Part shown: piece after piece, positions 8,799-17,696 of the stretch | Layout of the letters: each line of letters opens with the position of its first letter | Position numbering within the stretch: position 1 is the stretch's first letter | From: Kineococcus xinjiangensis | GTDB lineage: Bacteria > Actinomycetota > Actinomycetes > Actinomycetales > Kineococcaceae | Assembly (NCBI RefSeq): GCF_002934625.1 | Contig: NZ_PTJD01000016.1 | Coordinates: 37,332-101,331, forward strand | Length of the DNA stretch: 64,000 nt | Direction: 5' to 3' | Translations under genes and position numbers: made by a program | Notes under the pieces: generated by a model | What the model was told of the DNA's origin: nothing | Seen by the model: the letters and a program-made list of their open reading frames with translations, nothing else | Databases searched by the model: none

Positions 8799-9439
8799 GC
8801 GCCGTGGGACCTCTCCGCCACCACCAGCGCCCGCACCTGACGCACGTAGAGGAACCCCGCCCACCAGTAGAGCCCCGTGCCCCACAGCGCGAACGCCCAG
8901 CCCAGCGACCCGGCCACCGTGGACAGCGCGGGGACCACCTCCCCCAGCAGCAGCAGCGGAAAGGCGTAGAGCAGGCAGAACGTGCCGAGCTTGCCGAGGA
9001 AGTGCACCGGCGGCGGGCCGTGGCCGACGCTGGCGAGGAAGGGCACGGTGGCGGCGAGCAGCACGTCGCGGGCGACGAGGACGGCGACCAGCTCCCACGG
9101 CACCAGCCCGCGGTAGGCGAGGCCGAGCAGCGCGGCGAGGATGTAGAGGCGGTCGGCGAAGGGGTCGAGCAGCTGCCCCAGCCGGGTGACCTGCCCCCAC
9201 TTCCGTGCCAGGTGGCCGTCGAGGAAGTCGCTGGCGCCGCTGACGGCCAGCAGCACCAGCGCCCAGGCGTCCTCCTCGACCAGCACCAGGACCGCGAAGA
9301 CGGGCACCAGGAGCAGCCGCAGGAAGCTGAGCACGTTGGGCAGGGTGAGGACCCTGTCGCTGACCTCCGAGGAGCCGGCCGGGGAGCCGGGCACGGACCT
9401 GCCCGCGAGCGCGGAGCCGTCGGCCGCGTCGGTTCCCAT
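8795..9439 (-). CDS. CDP-alcohol phosphatidyltransferase family protein
   Basis: A 214-residue integral membrane enzyme that would transfer a phosphatidyl group from CDP-diacylglycerol to an alcohol. The full family motif is intact: Asp71, Asp74-Gly75, Ala78-Arg79, Gly88, Asp92 and Asp96. About six membrane spans are seen. The acceptor alcohol cannot be told from sequence; phosphatidylglycerophosphate synthase-like and cardiolipin synthase-like members both occur in actinomycetes. It is first in the coupled DUF881 operon. Confidence 0.9.
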   Translation of the reverse strand: MGTDAADGSALAGRSVPGSPAGSSEVSDRVLTLPNVLSFLRLLLVPVFAVLVLVEEDAWALVLLAVSGASDFLDGHLARKWGQVTRLGQLLDPFADRLYILAALLGLAYRGLVPWELVAVLVARDVLLAATVPFLASVGHGPPPVHFLGKLGTFCLLYAFPLLLLGEVVPALSTVAGSLGWAFALWGTGLYWWAGFLYVRQVRALVVAERSHGA

Positions 9440-9652
9440 CTCCCCTCCTCCTCCGGCGGACCGCTCCGCCCCAGCACGATCGGCACCGCCGGGCCGGCCC
9501 GGAACACGCCTGACGGCCTGGCCGGGCGGCCCCCGGATCTCTCTGGCAGCCTACGTCGGAGCCGGCGGGAGGGGGCTCGGCAGCCCCCTTCCTGCCGCCG
9601 GCGCCGGACCGCCCGCGCACCGCCGGGCGGTGCCGCTCGACGGAAGGCAGCC

Positions 9653-9889
9653 ATGCGCGTCCTCGGTGTGAACGCGGTCGTCCACGACCCCTCGGCGGCC
9701 CTGGTCGTCGACGGCGAGGTCGTGACGGCAGCGGAGGAGTGCTCCAGCCGGCGCGAGCACGGCGAGCGCCCGGTGGTCGGCCACCCCCGCGACGCCCTGG
9801 AGCTGTTCGGCGCCGCCCCCGTGGACGCCCTCGCCCCGGGACCGCAGCCGGTGCGCCGGTCCACGTTCGCCGACCGGGCGAGCGCGTGA
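9653..9889 (+). pseudogene. Truncated carbamoyltransferase N-terminus (NodU/CmcH family)
   Basis: A 78-codon frame whose first 50 residues match the opening of NodU/CmcH O-carbamoyltransferases: MRVLGVNAVVHDPSAALVVD, then GEVVTAAEE and SSRREHGERPV. A complete enzyme has over 500 residues, so nearly all of it, including the carbamoyl-phosphate and acceptor sites, is missing. After residue 50 the sequence no longer looks like the family. The frame is intact and its stop overlaps the next gene's GTG, so it may still be translated as a leader that couples the glycosyltransferase fusion. It is most likely a deletion remnant. Confidence 0.7.
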
Positions 9890-11556
9890 GCGCGGGCCCG
9901 GCCGGCGCCACCCCGCCCGTCCCCGCCGGGCGGCAGGGACGGCGGGGACGACACGTCGCCGCGGCGTCGGCGCGCTACTGCGTGGTCGTGCCCACGGTGG
10001 GCCGGCCCGGCCTGGCGCGCCTGCTGACGACGCTGGTGGGGCAGGAGGGCCCCGCCCCCGTGCAGGTCGTCGTGGTCGACGACCGCCCCACCGACCCGGG
10101 GACCCGCGACGGAGCCTCCCTCAGCGGACGGCGCGCGGACCCCGCGCAGGACCCGTGCGAGCGGGCCTGTGCGCAGGCGCGCGAGGCGGGGCTCGACGTG
10201 CTGCTCGTCCGCTCCGGCGGGCGCGGTGCCGCGGCGGCGCGCAACGCGGGGTGGCGGCGGGCGCGCACCGAGTGGATCGTGTTCGTCGACGACGACGTGG
10301 AGCTGCCCGCCGGCTGGGCGCGGGCCCTCGCGGCCGACCTGGCCGACTGCCCCGCCGACGTGGGCGGCGTGCAGGGCCGGCTGGTGGTGCCGCTGCCGCA
10401 GGGGCGGCGGCCGACGGACTGGGAGCGCGGCACCGCCGGCCTGGAGACAGCGGCGTGGATCACCGCGGACATGGCGTACCGGCGCGAGGCCCTCGTCGAC
10501 GTCGGCGGCTTCGACGAGCGCTTCCCCCGCGCCTTCCGGGAGGACTCCGACCTGGCGCTGCGCGTGCAGGACGCCGGGTGGCGGCTGGTGCGCGGCGAGC
10601 ACACCTCCGTGCGCCCGGTCCGGCCCGCCGACGACCTCGCCAGCGCCCGCCAGCAGCGCGGCAACGCCGACGACGTCCTGATGGGCGCCCTGCACGGCCC
10701 GCGCTGGCGGCAGCGCGCCGAGGCGGCGGTGGGCCGACTGCCCTGGCACGCGGTGACCGTCGCCGCAGGGGCCGGGACGCTGGCCGCCGCGGCGACCGGG
10801 CGGCGTCGGGTCGCGGCGGTGGCCGCGGCGGGGTGGCTGGGGCTGACGGCCGATTTCGCGTGGCGGCGCATCGCGCCGGGTCCCCGCAGCGGCGACGAGG
10901 TGCGCCGGATGCTGCTCACGAGCGCGCTCATCCCGCCGCTGGCGGTCTGGCACCGCCTGCGCGGGGAGCTGGCGTGGCGGGGGCCGGGGCGCCCCGCGTC
11001 CTGGCCGCCGCCGGTGCGGGCGGTGCTCTTCGACCGCGACGGCACCCTCGTGCACGACGTCCCCTGCAACGGCGACCCGGACCTGGTCCGGCCGGTGGAC
11101 GGAGCGGCGGAGGCGCTGGCGCGGGTCCGCGCCGCGGGGCTGGCCACGGCGATCGTCAGCAACCAGCCGGGCGTCGGCCGGGGGCTGCTGACGACCGCGC
11201 AGGTCGACGCGGTGAACGCCCGCGTCGAGGAGCTGCTCGGCCCGTTCGACGCCGTCGTGTACTGCCCCGACGGCCCCGACGCGCCGTCCCCGTACCGCAA
11301 GCCCGAGCCGGGCATGGTGCTGGAGGCGGCCCGTCGCCTCGGGGTGACACCGGCGGAGTGCCTGCTCATCGGTGACATCGGCGCCGACGTGGAGGCCGCG
11401 TTGGCCGCCGGTGCCCGCGCGGTGCTGGTGCCGACGCCGCTGACCCGCCCGGAGGAGGTGGAGGCGACCGCGGCCGTGGTGGGCTCGCTGCCCGAGGCCG
11501 TGGACCTGGCGCTGGCCGTCGCGCCACCCGCCCGGCAGTCCGGGGGGCGGCGGTGA
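9886..11556 (+). CDS. Glycosyltransferase family 2 - HAD-IIIA phosphatase fusion
   Basis: A 556-residue fusion. Residues about 30-250 form a GT-A family 2 glycosyltransferase, with VVVPTVGRPG near 33, VVVDD near 63 and FVDDDVELP near 132 as the nucleotide-sugar and metal site. A hydrophobic linker follows. Residues about 378-550 form a HAD-IIIA (GmhB-like) phosphatase with FDRDGT at about 382, SNQPGVGRG, KPEPGM and GDIGADV. GmhB-like enzymes dephosphorylate heptose bisphosphate, so this protein may finish and transfer an unusual sugar to a surface glycan (inference). The second zinc cysteine pair of GmhB is not evident. The start overlaps the carbamoyltransferase stub. Confidence 0.85.
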   Translation: MSAGPAGATPPVPAGRQGRRGRHVAAASARYCVVVPTVGRPGLARLLTTLVGQEGPAPVQVVVVDDRPTDPGTRDGASLSGRRADPAQDPCERACAQAREAGLDVLLVRSGGRGAAAARNAGWRRARTEWIVFVDDDVELPAGWARALAADLADCPADVGGVQGRLVVPLPQGRRPTDWERGTAGLETAAWITADMAYRREALVDVGGFDERFPRAFREDSDLALRVQDAGWRLVRGEHTSVRPVRPADDLASARQQRGNADDVLMGALHGPRWRQRAEAAVGRLPWHAVTVAAGAGTLAAAATGRRRVAAVAAAGWLGLTADFAWRRIAPGPRSGDEVRRMLLTSALIPPLAVWHRLRGELAWRGPGRPASWPPPVRAVLFDRDGTLVHDVPCNGDPDLVRPVDGAAEALARVRAAGLATAIVSNQPGVGRGLLTTAQVDAVNARVEELLGPFDAVVYCPDGPDAPSPYRKPEPGMVLEAARRLGVTPAECLLIGDIGADVEAALAAGARAVLVPTPLTRPEEVEATAAVVGSLPEAVDLALAVAPPARQSGGRR

Positions 11557-11584
11557 GCGGCGCGGTTCGGCAGCGCAGCGACGG

Positions 11585-12811
11585 CTAGGCGGGCGCGGTC
11601 GCCGGGGGCGTGCTGGCGGCCTTCGGGGCCACGGCGTCGAGCAGGGCTCGGCCCCGCAGGTCGACGAGGTGGGTGAACAGCTCCTGCGAGACGCCCAGCG
11701 CCACCGCCCAGGCGAGCAGAGCTCCCGGGCTGCTCAGGCCCAGGTCGATCCCGCCGGGCTCGGAGCGCAGCACCAGCAGGCCGAGCACCGCGGTGAGGGC
11801 GCCGAGCGGGATCTTCAGGGCGGCGAGCGCGGCCGGGACCGCGTAGGGCGTGGAGGTGCCGTCGATGTGCCGCAGGGCGGCGGCGGCGCTGAGCACCGCC
11901 CCGGCGGCGCCGAGCAGCGCCGCCACGGTGACGTCGAACCGGCGGTCGGGTCCAGCGGTCGGGCAGACGAACGGCTCCACGGTGCACAGCGGCAGCGCCG
12001 CCGGCTGCCAGGCGGCGAAGGCGCAGAGGAAGAGGACCGCGAGGAACCCGGCGACGCCGGCGACCACGACGAGGCGGCTGAAGCTGCGAACCCTCACGTG
12101 GGCTGCGTCGGAGGCGCTGTGGGCGCTGCGCAGTGCCAGGAGGACCTGCTGCCGCTCCGGCGACACGGAGGGCCTCGACGGGGCCTGCGGCGGGGTTCCC
12201 GCACCGGTTTCCCCGCCGGTCCGCGCGGAGGTCGGGGCCCGGAGCAGCGCCCGGATCGACGAGCGCTGGACGCCCCGGCGCGGAACGTGCCGGCGGAGTT
12301 GGTCCGCCACCCACGGGAGCATGCCGGCGACGGCACGCTCCGGGAGCCGGGCCACCAGGATGAGCTCCGCGGCATGCAGGGCCGACCAGGTCTGCTCGAC
12401 CGCTGCGCCGGAGAACGCCCTGCGCGGGCCGGGCCTGCGGCTGCAGAGGAGTTCGACGGTGGCGAGCAACCGGGCGAACTCCTCGCCGACGCCCGCGGGG
12501 GCGCCGACGACGTAGGCGGCCCAGTCCGCGCGGAGCTGGTGCGCGCGGGCGAGCGCCTGGGCCTGCCAGATGTGGGAGCAGAGTGGATCGGGCCCGACGC
12601 GGATCGCCCGGGAGGGGTTGCCCCCCGCGTCGGGGCTCGCCGCCGGCTGCGCGGTCCCGGCGTGCGGGGTCGCGGGCGGCCCGTCCGGTTGGGAACCGAT
12701 GCGCAGGTCCCACCAGTTCTCGCGCTCTGCTCCGTTGCGGCGCTTCAGGTCTGTCGTCGTGGCCGCGTTCTCCCCGGCAGCACCTGGCTGCGGCAAACCG
12801 CCATTCCTCAT
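11585..12811 (-). CDS. Membrane protein of unknown function
   Basis: A 408-residue protein. Residues 1-110 are polar and low in complexity. Residues 110-250 are helical and soluble (RAHQLRADWAAYVVGAPAG and following). Residues about 250-390 contain four or so membrane segments (LVVVAGVAGFLAVLFLCAF, VTVAALLGAAGAVLSAAAAL, a LGALTAVLGLLVL span, and a last one before a short Arg-rich tail). I recognise no family. ATG at 12811 has GAGGAGG eight bases upstream. The open frame extends to 13129 and would then include a PDAT/PDTT repeat encoded by a tandem DNA repeat, so a longer product is possible. Confidence 0.7.
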   Translation of the reverse strand: MRNGGLPQPGAAGENAATTTDLKRRNGAERENWWDLRIGSQPDGPPATPHAGTAQPAASPDAGGNPSRAIRVGPDPLCSHIWQAQALARAHQLRADWAAYVVGAPAGVGEEFARLLATVELLCSRRPGPRRAFSGAAVEQTWSALHAAELILVARLPERAVAGMLPWVADQLRRHVPRRGVQRSSIRALLRAPTSARTGGETGAGTPPQAPSRPSVSPERQQVLLALRSAHSASDAAHVRVRSFSRLVVVAGVAGFLAVLFLCAFAAWQPAALPLCTVEPFVCPTAGPDRRFDVTVAALLGAAGAVLSAAAALRHIDGTSTPYAVPAALAALKIPLGALTAVLGLLVLRSEPGGIDLGLSSPGALLAWAVALGVSQELFTHLVDLRGRALLDAVAPKAASTPPATAPA

Positions 12812-12888
12812 CGATCCTCCTCGTCGGTGCGCCGTCACGGGCGCTTCCGCGGCCCGCGACGGGCGGATGTCGTGCGTGGTGCCGTGCG

Positions 12889-12972
12889 TGGCGTCCGGCG
12901 TGGCGTCCGGCGTGGCGTCCGGCGTGGCGTCCGGCGTGGTGTCCGGCGTGGTGTCCGGTGTGGTGTCCGGTG
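12889..12972. repeat. 12-bp tandem repeat, about seven units
   Basis: The unit GTGGCGTCCGGC repeats head to tail about seven times, drifting to GTGGTGTCCGGT towards the right. It lies in the 363-base stretch between the membrane protein gene at 12811 and the response regulator at 13175. As 12 is divisible by three, it leaves frames open on both strands. The rest of this interval holds nothing that I recognise. Confidence 0.85.
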
Positions 12973-13174
12973 CGAGGAGGCTCCTCGCCCGGTTTCCCGG
13001 TCCGCACGGGGGCACGGCCCCGTCCGGCCGGGAAGCTGCGCCGGGCGCGCCGCCTGCCGCCGACGTCGAGTGTGGTGGGCGGGACGTCCCAGGCGCCCGG
13101 GTCCGGAGTCCCGAGGTCCGCCGGGACACGCGGCCGAGGACGGCTCCCGGGACGGGCGCGGCGGGCCCCCGGGG

Positions 13175-13840
13175 TCAGGAGCGCGTCCCGGGGGCGCTGG
13201 TGGTTCCGAGGCCGGCGTCCCTGGCCCGGGCGACCGCGGCGGCCCGGTCGCCGACGCCGAGCTTGCTGAGGATGCTCCACACGTGGTTCCGGACGGTCTT
13301 CTCGCTGAGGAAGAGCTGCTGGGCGATGACCCGGTTGCCCAGGCCGCGGGCGGCGAGGTCCAGCACCTCGACCTCGCGGTCGCTGAGCTGGGGCAGGGCC
13401 CGGGCGGACCCGTCGGCGCGACCGGTGGTGAGGGTCCGCTGCACCTCCGCGGCTGCGGGGCCCGCGAAGACGAGTTCCCCGTCGGCGACCGCCCGGACGG
13501 CCCGCACGATGCGCTCGCGGCTGGCGCCCTTCACGAGGTAGCCGCGGGCACCGGCACGCAGGGCCGCGCGCACCGACTGGTCGTCCTCGAGCATCGTCAG
13601 CACGAGGACCGCCACCTGGGGAACGGCGCTGCGGATCCTGCGCAGGGCCTCGACGCCATCCGTGCCGGGCATCCGCAGGTCCAGCAGCACGACGTCCGGG
13701 ACGGTGCGGACGCTCAGGTCGACGGCCTCCTCGCCGTCCCTGCCCCGGCCGACCACGCTGATCTCCCCGTCCTCGCAGAGGGCGGCGCTGATGCCGTCGA
13801 GGTAGACGGGGTGGTCGTCGGCGACCACGACGCGGATCAT
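13175..13840 (-). CDS. NarL/FixJ-family response regulator
   Basis: A 221-residue response regulator. The receiver domain has the acidic pair Asp8-Asp9, the phosphoacceptor Asp54 (VVLLDLRMPG) and a late lysine in GYLVKGAS. The C-terminal LuxR-type helix-turn-helix (about 155-210) reads LSDREVEVLDLAARGLGN and SEKTVRNHVWSILSKL. Its ATG overlaps the stop of the upstream kinase gene, so the pair are co-expressed partners. Target genes are unknown; the adjacent membrane protein genes are candidates. Confidence 0.93.
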   Translation of the reverse strand: MIRVVVADDHPVYLDGISAALCEDGEISVVGRGRDGEEAVDLSVRTVPDVVLLDLRMPGTDGVEALRRIRSAVPQVAVLVLTMLEDDQSVRAALRAGARGYLVKGASRERIVRAVRAVADGELVFAGPAAAEVQRTLTTGRADGSARALPQLSDREVEVLDLAARGLGNRVIAQQLFLSEKTVRNHVWSILSKLGVGDRAAAVARARDAGLGTTSAPGTRS

Positions 13841-15921
13841 CCCGGCACCCCGGCCGGGTCCGGCTCCGCCAGGGGCAGCCGCAGGTGGACCCGGGTGCCG
13901 GCGTGGTCCGACGCGACGGTGCTGGTGCCCCCGAGCTCGCGCGCCCGCTCGGCGATGGACGCCAGCCCGGTTCCGGTCCCGGCGGCACCGGCGGCCACCG
14001 GTTCGGGACACGAACCGTGGAGGCCGACGCCGTCGTCGCAGACGGTCAGCTCCATCGCGCCCGCGCGCACCCGGACCTCGACGTCGCACGTGGTGGCGGC
14101 GGCGTGGGTCGCGACGTTCGTCATCGCCTCCATGGCCGCCCGGTAGGCGGCCAGCTCCACGGCCGCCGGGACCTCCCTGCCCGACGTGGGCAGTTCGGCG
14201 TGCACGACGAAGCGGGTTCCGCTGCTGGCGGTGAGGGTCTCGGCGTGCTCGCGCAGGGCCCCGGGGAGCCCGAGGCCGTCGAGGACCGCCGGGCGCAGTC
14301 CGGAGACGAGGTTCTTCACGTCGCCGAGACAGGTGAGCACCTGCGCGTCGAGGCGTTCCAGCGCAACGGGATCCGGGGCACGGCCGCGCCGGGCGCCACC
14401 TGCCGCGGCGGAGAGGCCGAGGCTGATGCCGGCCAGGGAGGGACCGATGCCGTCGTGCAGGTCGCGGTGCAGTCGGCGGCGCTCCTCCTCCACGGCCCGC
14501 ACGAGGTCCTGGCGCGCCCGCTGCGCCTGCCCCAGCAGGCCGCTGGTGCGGACGGCGACGGTGATGAGGGGCAGCAGGTCCGCCAGGAGGTGCTCGTCGA
14601 CCGGGTCGAGGCGGCGTCGGCGGGGGGGCAGGTGGATCCGCAGGTGGCCCAGGTGCTCACCTCCCCATTGCAGCGGCACCGACAGGACCCGCGGCGAGGC
14701 ACCCGGGCTGGCGCTGCCCGGTTCGCCCGCGCCGCTCCCGTCGAGGTCGACCTCCACCCGCGGAACCCGCAGGGACCGGGCCAGGAGCTGCGCCATCGAG
14801 CCCAGCGGCTCCTCGTCGTCGGGGAGGCGGGTGAGGTGGGCACCGAGGGAGCGCAGCACCTGCTGGCGGTCGCTGCCGTCGCCGTACACGAGCCGGTCCA
14901 CGACGCGCTGGGTCAACCGGTGCAGGGGCGCGATGCCGAGCGCGATGACCACCGCGGCGAGCGCCGTCTGCACCGGGGCTCCCGCGAGGCCGCCGCCGAT
15001 CGCGGCCGCGCCCAGCCCCAGGGCGGTGAGCACGGCCGCGCTGAGCACGGCGTGCACCAGCGCCCGGCTGACGAGCCGGTCACCGTCGAAGAGCCCGTAG
15101 CGCACGACGGCCACGCCCAGCGCCAGGGGGAACGCGAGGTAGACGACGGGTGCGACCCACCAGAACGGCAGCACCAGTGGGAGGAGCACGAGCCCGAGGT
15201 ACGCCAGCAGCGGCCACGCCATCCGCCTGCGCTGCGCTCCCCCGCAGGTACGCAGCCCGATCAGCCGGGCCACGAGGGCGGCCGTTCCGCACGCCACGAC
15301 CGTGAGCAGACCCGTGACGACGACCCCCGTCAGGATGGCCTCCGGCAGCCCGCCCAGCGGCGCGGAGTGCGGAACCTGCGGGAAGGAGTCGACGACCAGC
15401 GCGCCCGAGCCGACGCCCAGCAGCACGGCGACCCCGCCGGCCACCGCGGCCAGCGCCGCGACGGGTCGCCACCGTGGGGAGGGCAGCCGCCCGGTGGGGA
15501 ACAGCAGCGGCACGGGGCCGACGAGCAGCAGGAACCCCAGCCACCAGGCGTTCGCGGTGATCCACACGGCGATCAGCACGAGCGGGCCGGGTGGGCCCTG
15601 GGCCAGTTCCTGCGAGAGCCACTGCTCGCCGAGGACGGTGACGCTCTGCAGGTTCGCGACCGCGAGCAGGAGCCACCCGAGGACGTTGCGCGGGCCGTGC
15701 CAGGTGACGAGGGACCCCGCGGCGGCGAAACCGACCGCCACCAGCGACGAGTTCAGCTCGTTGGCCGCCCAGGACGTGGTCCCGCTGCCGCGGGCGTCGA
15801 GCACCTGTGCCAGCAGGACCTGTGCGACCGCCAGGACGGCCAGCGCCGCGCCCGCCGCCCGGGCGGGAGTGGACGGGCGCGCGGAGCGCAGCGCGTCGTG
15901 GTCGCCGGCGTCGACGGTCAC
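13837..15921 (-). CDS. Membrane histidine kinase (HisKA_3 type)
   Basis: A 694-residue sensor kinase. The first 340 residues contain about ten membrane segments, followed by a GAF-like soluble region, the HisKA_3 dimerisation helix with phosphoacceptor His489 (HRDLHDGIGP), and an ATPase domain with an N-box-like EAMTNVATHA and a G-box GTGLASIAERA. Kinases of this layout pair with NarL-type regulators. I chose GTG at 15921 because GGGGAGGTGG precedes it. It is coupled to the response regulator at 13175 and is a paralogue of the kinase at 17697. Confidence 0.9.
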   Translation of the reverse strand: MTVDAGDHDALRSARPSTPARAAGAALAVLAVAQVLLAQVLDARGSGTTSWAANELNSSLVAVGFAAAGSLVTWHGPRNVLGWLLLAVANLQSVTVLGEQWLSQELAQGPPGPLVLIAVWITANAWWLGFLLLVGPVPLLFPTGRLPSPRWRPVAALAAVAGGVAVLLGVGSGALVVDSFPQVPHSAPLGGLPEAILTGVVVTGLLTVVACGTAALVARLIGLRTCGGAQRRRMAWPLLAYLGLVLLPLVLPFWWVAPVVYLAFPLALGVAVVRYGLFDGDRLVSRALVHAVLSAAVLTALGLGAAAIGGGLAGAPVQTALAAVVIALGIAPLHRLTQRVVDRLVYGDGSDRQQVLRSLGAHLTRLPDDEEPLGSMAQLLARSLRVPRVEVDLDGSGAGEPGSASPGASPRVLSVPLQWGGEHLGHLRIHLPPRRRRLDPVDEHLLADLLPLITVAVRTSGLLGQAQRARQDLVRAVEEERRRLHRDLHDGIGPSLAGISLGLSAAAGGARRGRAPDPVALERLDAQVLTCLGDVKNLVSGLRPAVLDGLGLPGALREHAETLTASSGTRFVVHAELPTSGREVPAAVELAAYRAAMEAMTNVATHAAATTCDVEVRVRAGAMELTVCDDGVGLHGSCPEPVAAGAAGTGTGLASIAERARELGGTSTVASDHAGTRVHLRLPLAEPDPAGVPG

Positions 15922-16018
15922 CGCCCCACCTCCCCGTGGCCCGTCCAGTCTGCTCGCCGGGTGCGCGGCTCCACCAGCCTTCGACCGCTCGGCTCGCGAC
16001 CGCTCAGCCCGCGACCGC

Positions 16019-16780
16019 TCAGCCGGCCGACCCACCGGTGCGCGCCCCGGCCCGGGCGGGGCGTGCGCCGCCCCCGCGCAGCACGGTGACCGCGATCCAG
16101 GCGTTGGCGACGACCAGGAGGGCGGAGCCCGCCGCGGCCCATCCGAGCCCGAGGTCGAGCACGAGCATCGCGAGGATCAGCAGCAGCGCACCGCGCGGCA
16201 CGCTGCGGGAGCGCCACAGCGCCACCACGAGCGCCACGATCCCCAGCACCGAGCAGGGGATGAACATCACGGCGGCGACGAGGACCGGGGGGCTGAGCTG
16301 CTCGCCGGCGACGACCACCGCGGCCGGATCCAGGCCCCCGATCACCATGGCCTTCTCCACCATCTCCATGCCCACCACCACCGCGTGACCGATCAGCCCG
16401 ATCGCGGCCAGCACCGCCCCGGTCCACGCCCACCGCGGGCTGCCCCGCAGCGCCAGCAGCACCTTCACGAGGACCGCGCCCAGCGCCAGCGGCAACGCCA
16501 CGAGGGCCAGCGCGGCGGCCAGGTGCGGCCGGCCGGGGTCGGCCGCGACGGCGACGAGCCAAGCAGCCCGGTCACCGGACCGCGACACCAGCAGGCCGGA
16601 GACCAGCTCGAGCAGCGGCGCGGCCACGAGGACCCCCGCCGCTGCGGTCCGTGCGCCGCGGGACCACTCGGCGGCGACCGGGGGACGGACGGCGACGGCG
16701 GGCTCGGTGGCGACCGGCCCCTGGGGTCGGGCTGTCGAGGGCTCCACCGGCGAACCTGCGCGCGGGATGCGGATGTTCAT
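16019..16780 (-). CDS. Multispanning membrane protein
   Basis: A 253-residue protein with about six membrane segments after a polar 45-residue N-terminus. The cytoplasmic ends are Arg-rich and the C-terminus is Ala-Gly-Arg rich. I recognise no family. ATG at 16780 has GGGAGGTG seven bases upstream. It lies between two kinase/regulator pairs, next to a second membrane protein, and a role as their signal source, target or accessory sensor is likely but unproven. Confidence 0.75.
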   Translation of the reverse strand: MNIRIPRAGSPVEPSTARPQGPVATEPAVAVRPPVAAEWSRGARTAAAGVLVAAPLLELVSGLLVSRSGDRAAWLVAVAADPGRPHLAAALALVALPLALGAVLVKVLLALRGSPRWAWTGAVLAAIGLIGHAVVVGMEMVEKAMVIGGLDPAAVVVAGEQLSPPVLVAAVMFIPCSVLGIVALVVALWRSRSVPRGALLLILAMLVLDLGLGWAAAGSALLVVANAWIAVTVLRGGGARPARAGARTGGSAG

Positions 16781-16890
16781 GCGACACCTCCCTGGAGGGC
16801 GCCGGCGGCGCCCGGTCGGCACAGCGTCCGCCGCCGCCCGTCCCGGCCGCCTGAGGCGGCGGTCCCGGGGCTCCGGGACCCGCGCCGCCC

Positions 16891-17523
16891 TCAGCCGGCC
16901 CGGACCCGCGAGGCCGTGGCGACGACGACCGCACTCAGCAGCACGTACGCCACCGCCATGACGTGCAGCAGGAACAGGTCGGCGAGGAAACCCGCGAGGA
17001 GCAGCGCGCCCCACGCCACGGCCGGTCCGCCGGCGCGCAGCAGCAGCGCACCGCACAGCAGCAGCCCCGGGTAGGTCAGGAGGGACAGCGCCTCCACCAC
17101 CATCACCTGCGCCGGCAGGTCACCGCGGCCCAGCAGCGCGCCCCACACCAGCGCCGCGCACGTCAGCGCCACGTGCACGACGGGGCCCACGGCCAGCAGC
17201 AGCGCGGCGACCCGTCCGGCGCGCCACCGGCCCGCCCCCACCCGCGCCAGCAGGGCGAGGGCGCCGACGGGGATGAGGATCCAGTACTGCTGCAGCGTCA
17301 ACCGTCCCAGCCACTGCGCCGGCTCCGCGGAACCCGTGGCGTGCAGGTGCTGCACGAGGACGGCGTGCGCGTCGGCCAGCACGGCGCCGAGCGCCAGTGC
17401 GATCCCGACGGCCGGGGCGGGGAGTCTGCGGGCCGCGCGCAGCAGCGCTGCCGCCGCTCCGGCGGGTGCGGTTCGCGTGGCGTGCGGTCCGGACGCGGGG
17501 ACCTGTCGAGCCGTGCTGGACAT
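16891..17523 (-). CDS. Multispanning membrane protein
   Basis: A 210-residue protein with about six membrane segments, starting at ATG 17523 with GAGGAG upstream. A polar loop carrying HLHATGSAEPAQWLGR (around residues 58-73) follows the first span. I recognise no family. It transcribes in the same direction as the gene at 16019, 110 bases away, and diverges from the kinase at 17697. The intergenic region is likely to hold promoters for both directions. Confidence 0.75.
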   Translation of the reverse strand: MSSTARQVPASGPHATRTAPAGAAAALLRAARRLPAPAVGIALALGAVLADAHAVLVQHLHATGSAEPAQWLGRLTLQQYWILIPVGALALLARVGAGRWRAGRVAALLLAVGPVVHVALTCAALVWGALLGRGDLPAQVMVVEALSLLTYPGLLLCGALLLRAGGPAVAWGALLLAGFLADLFLLHVMAVAYVLLSAVVVATASRVRAG

Positions 17524-17696
17524 CTGGACTCCTCGGGTGCGGGGGCCGGCCTCCACCGGCCGCGTCCTCCGACGTTCCACCGGGCCCTTCCCACCGGGCA
17601 CGGGAGTGCGGCCCCACGCGTGACCGGGAACCGCGGGCGCGGAAACCGGGAACCGGGCCCCTGGTGCTCCCGCCCCGGGCCGAGCACGCTGGGACG

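Noticed and set aside
9975..13988. A 1337-codon open frame on the minus strand
   Set aside because: It runs across the glycosyltransferase fusion, the membrane protein and the regulator, all with strong evidence in other frames. It has no recognisable domain, only low-complexity text.
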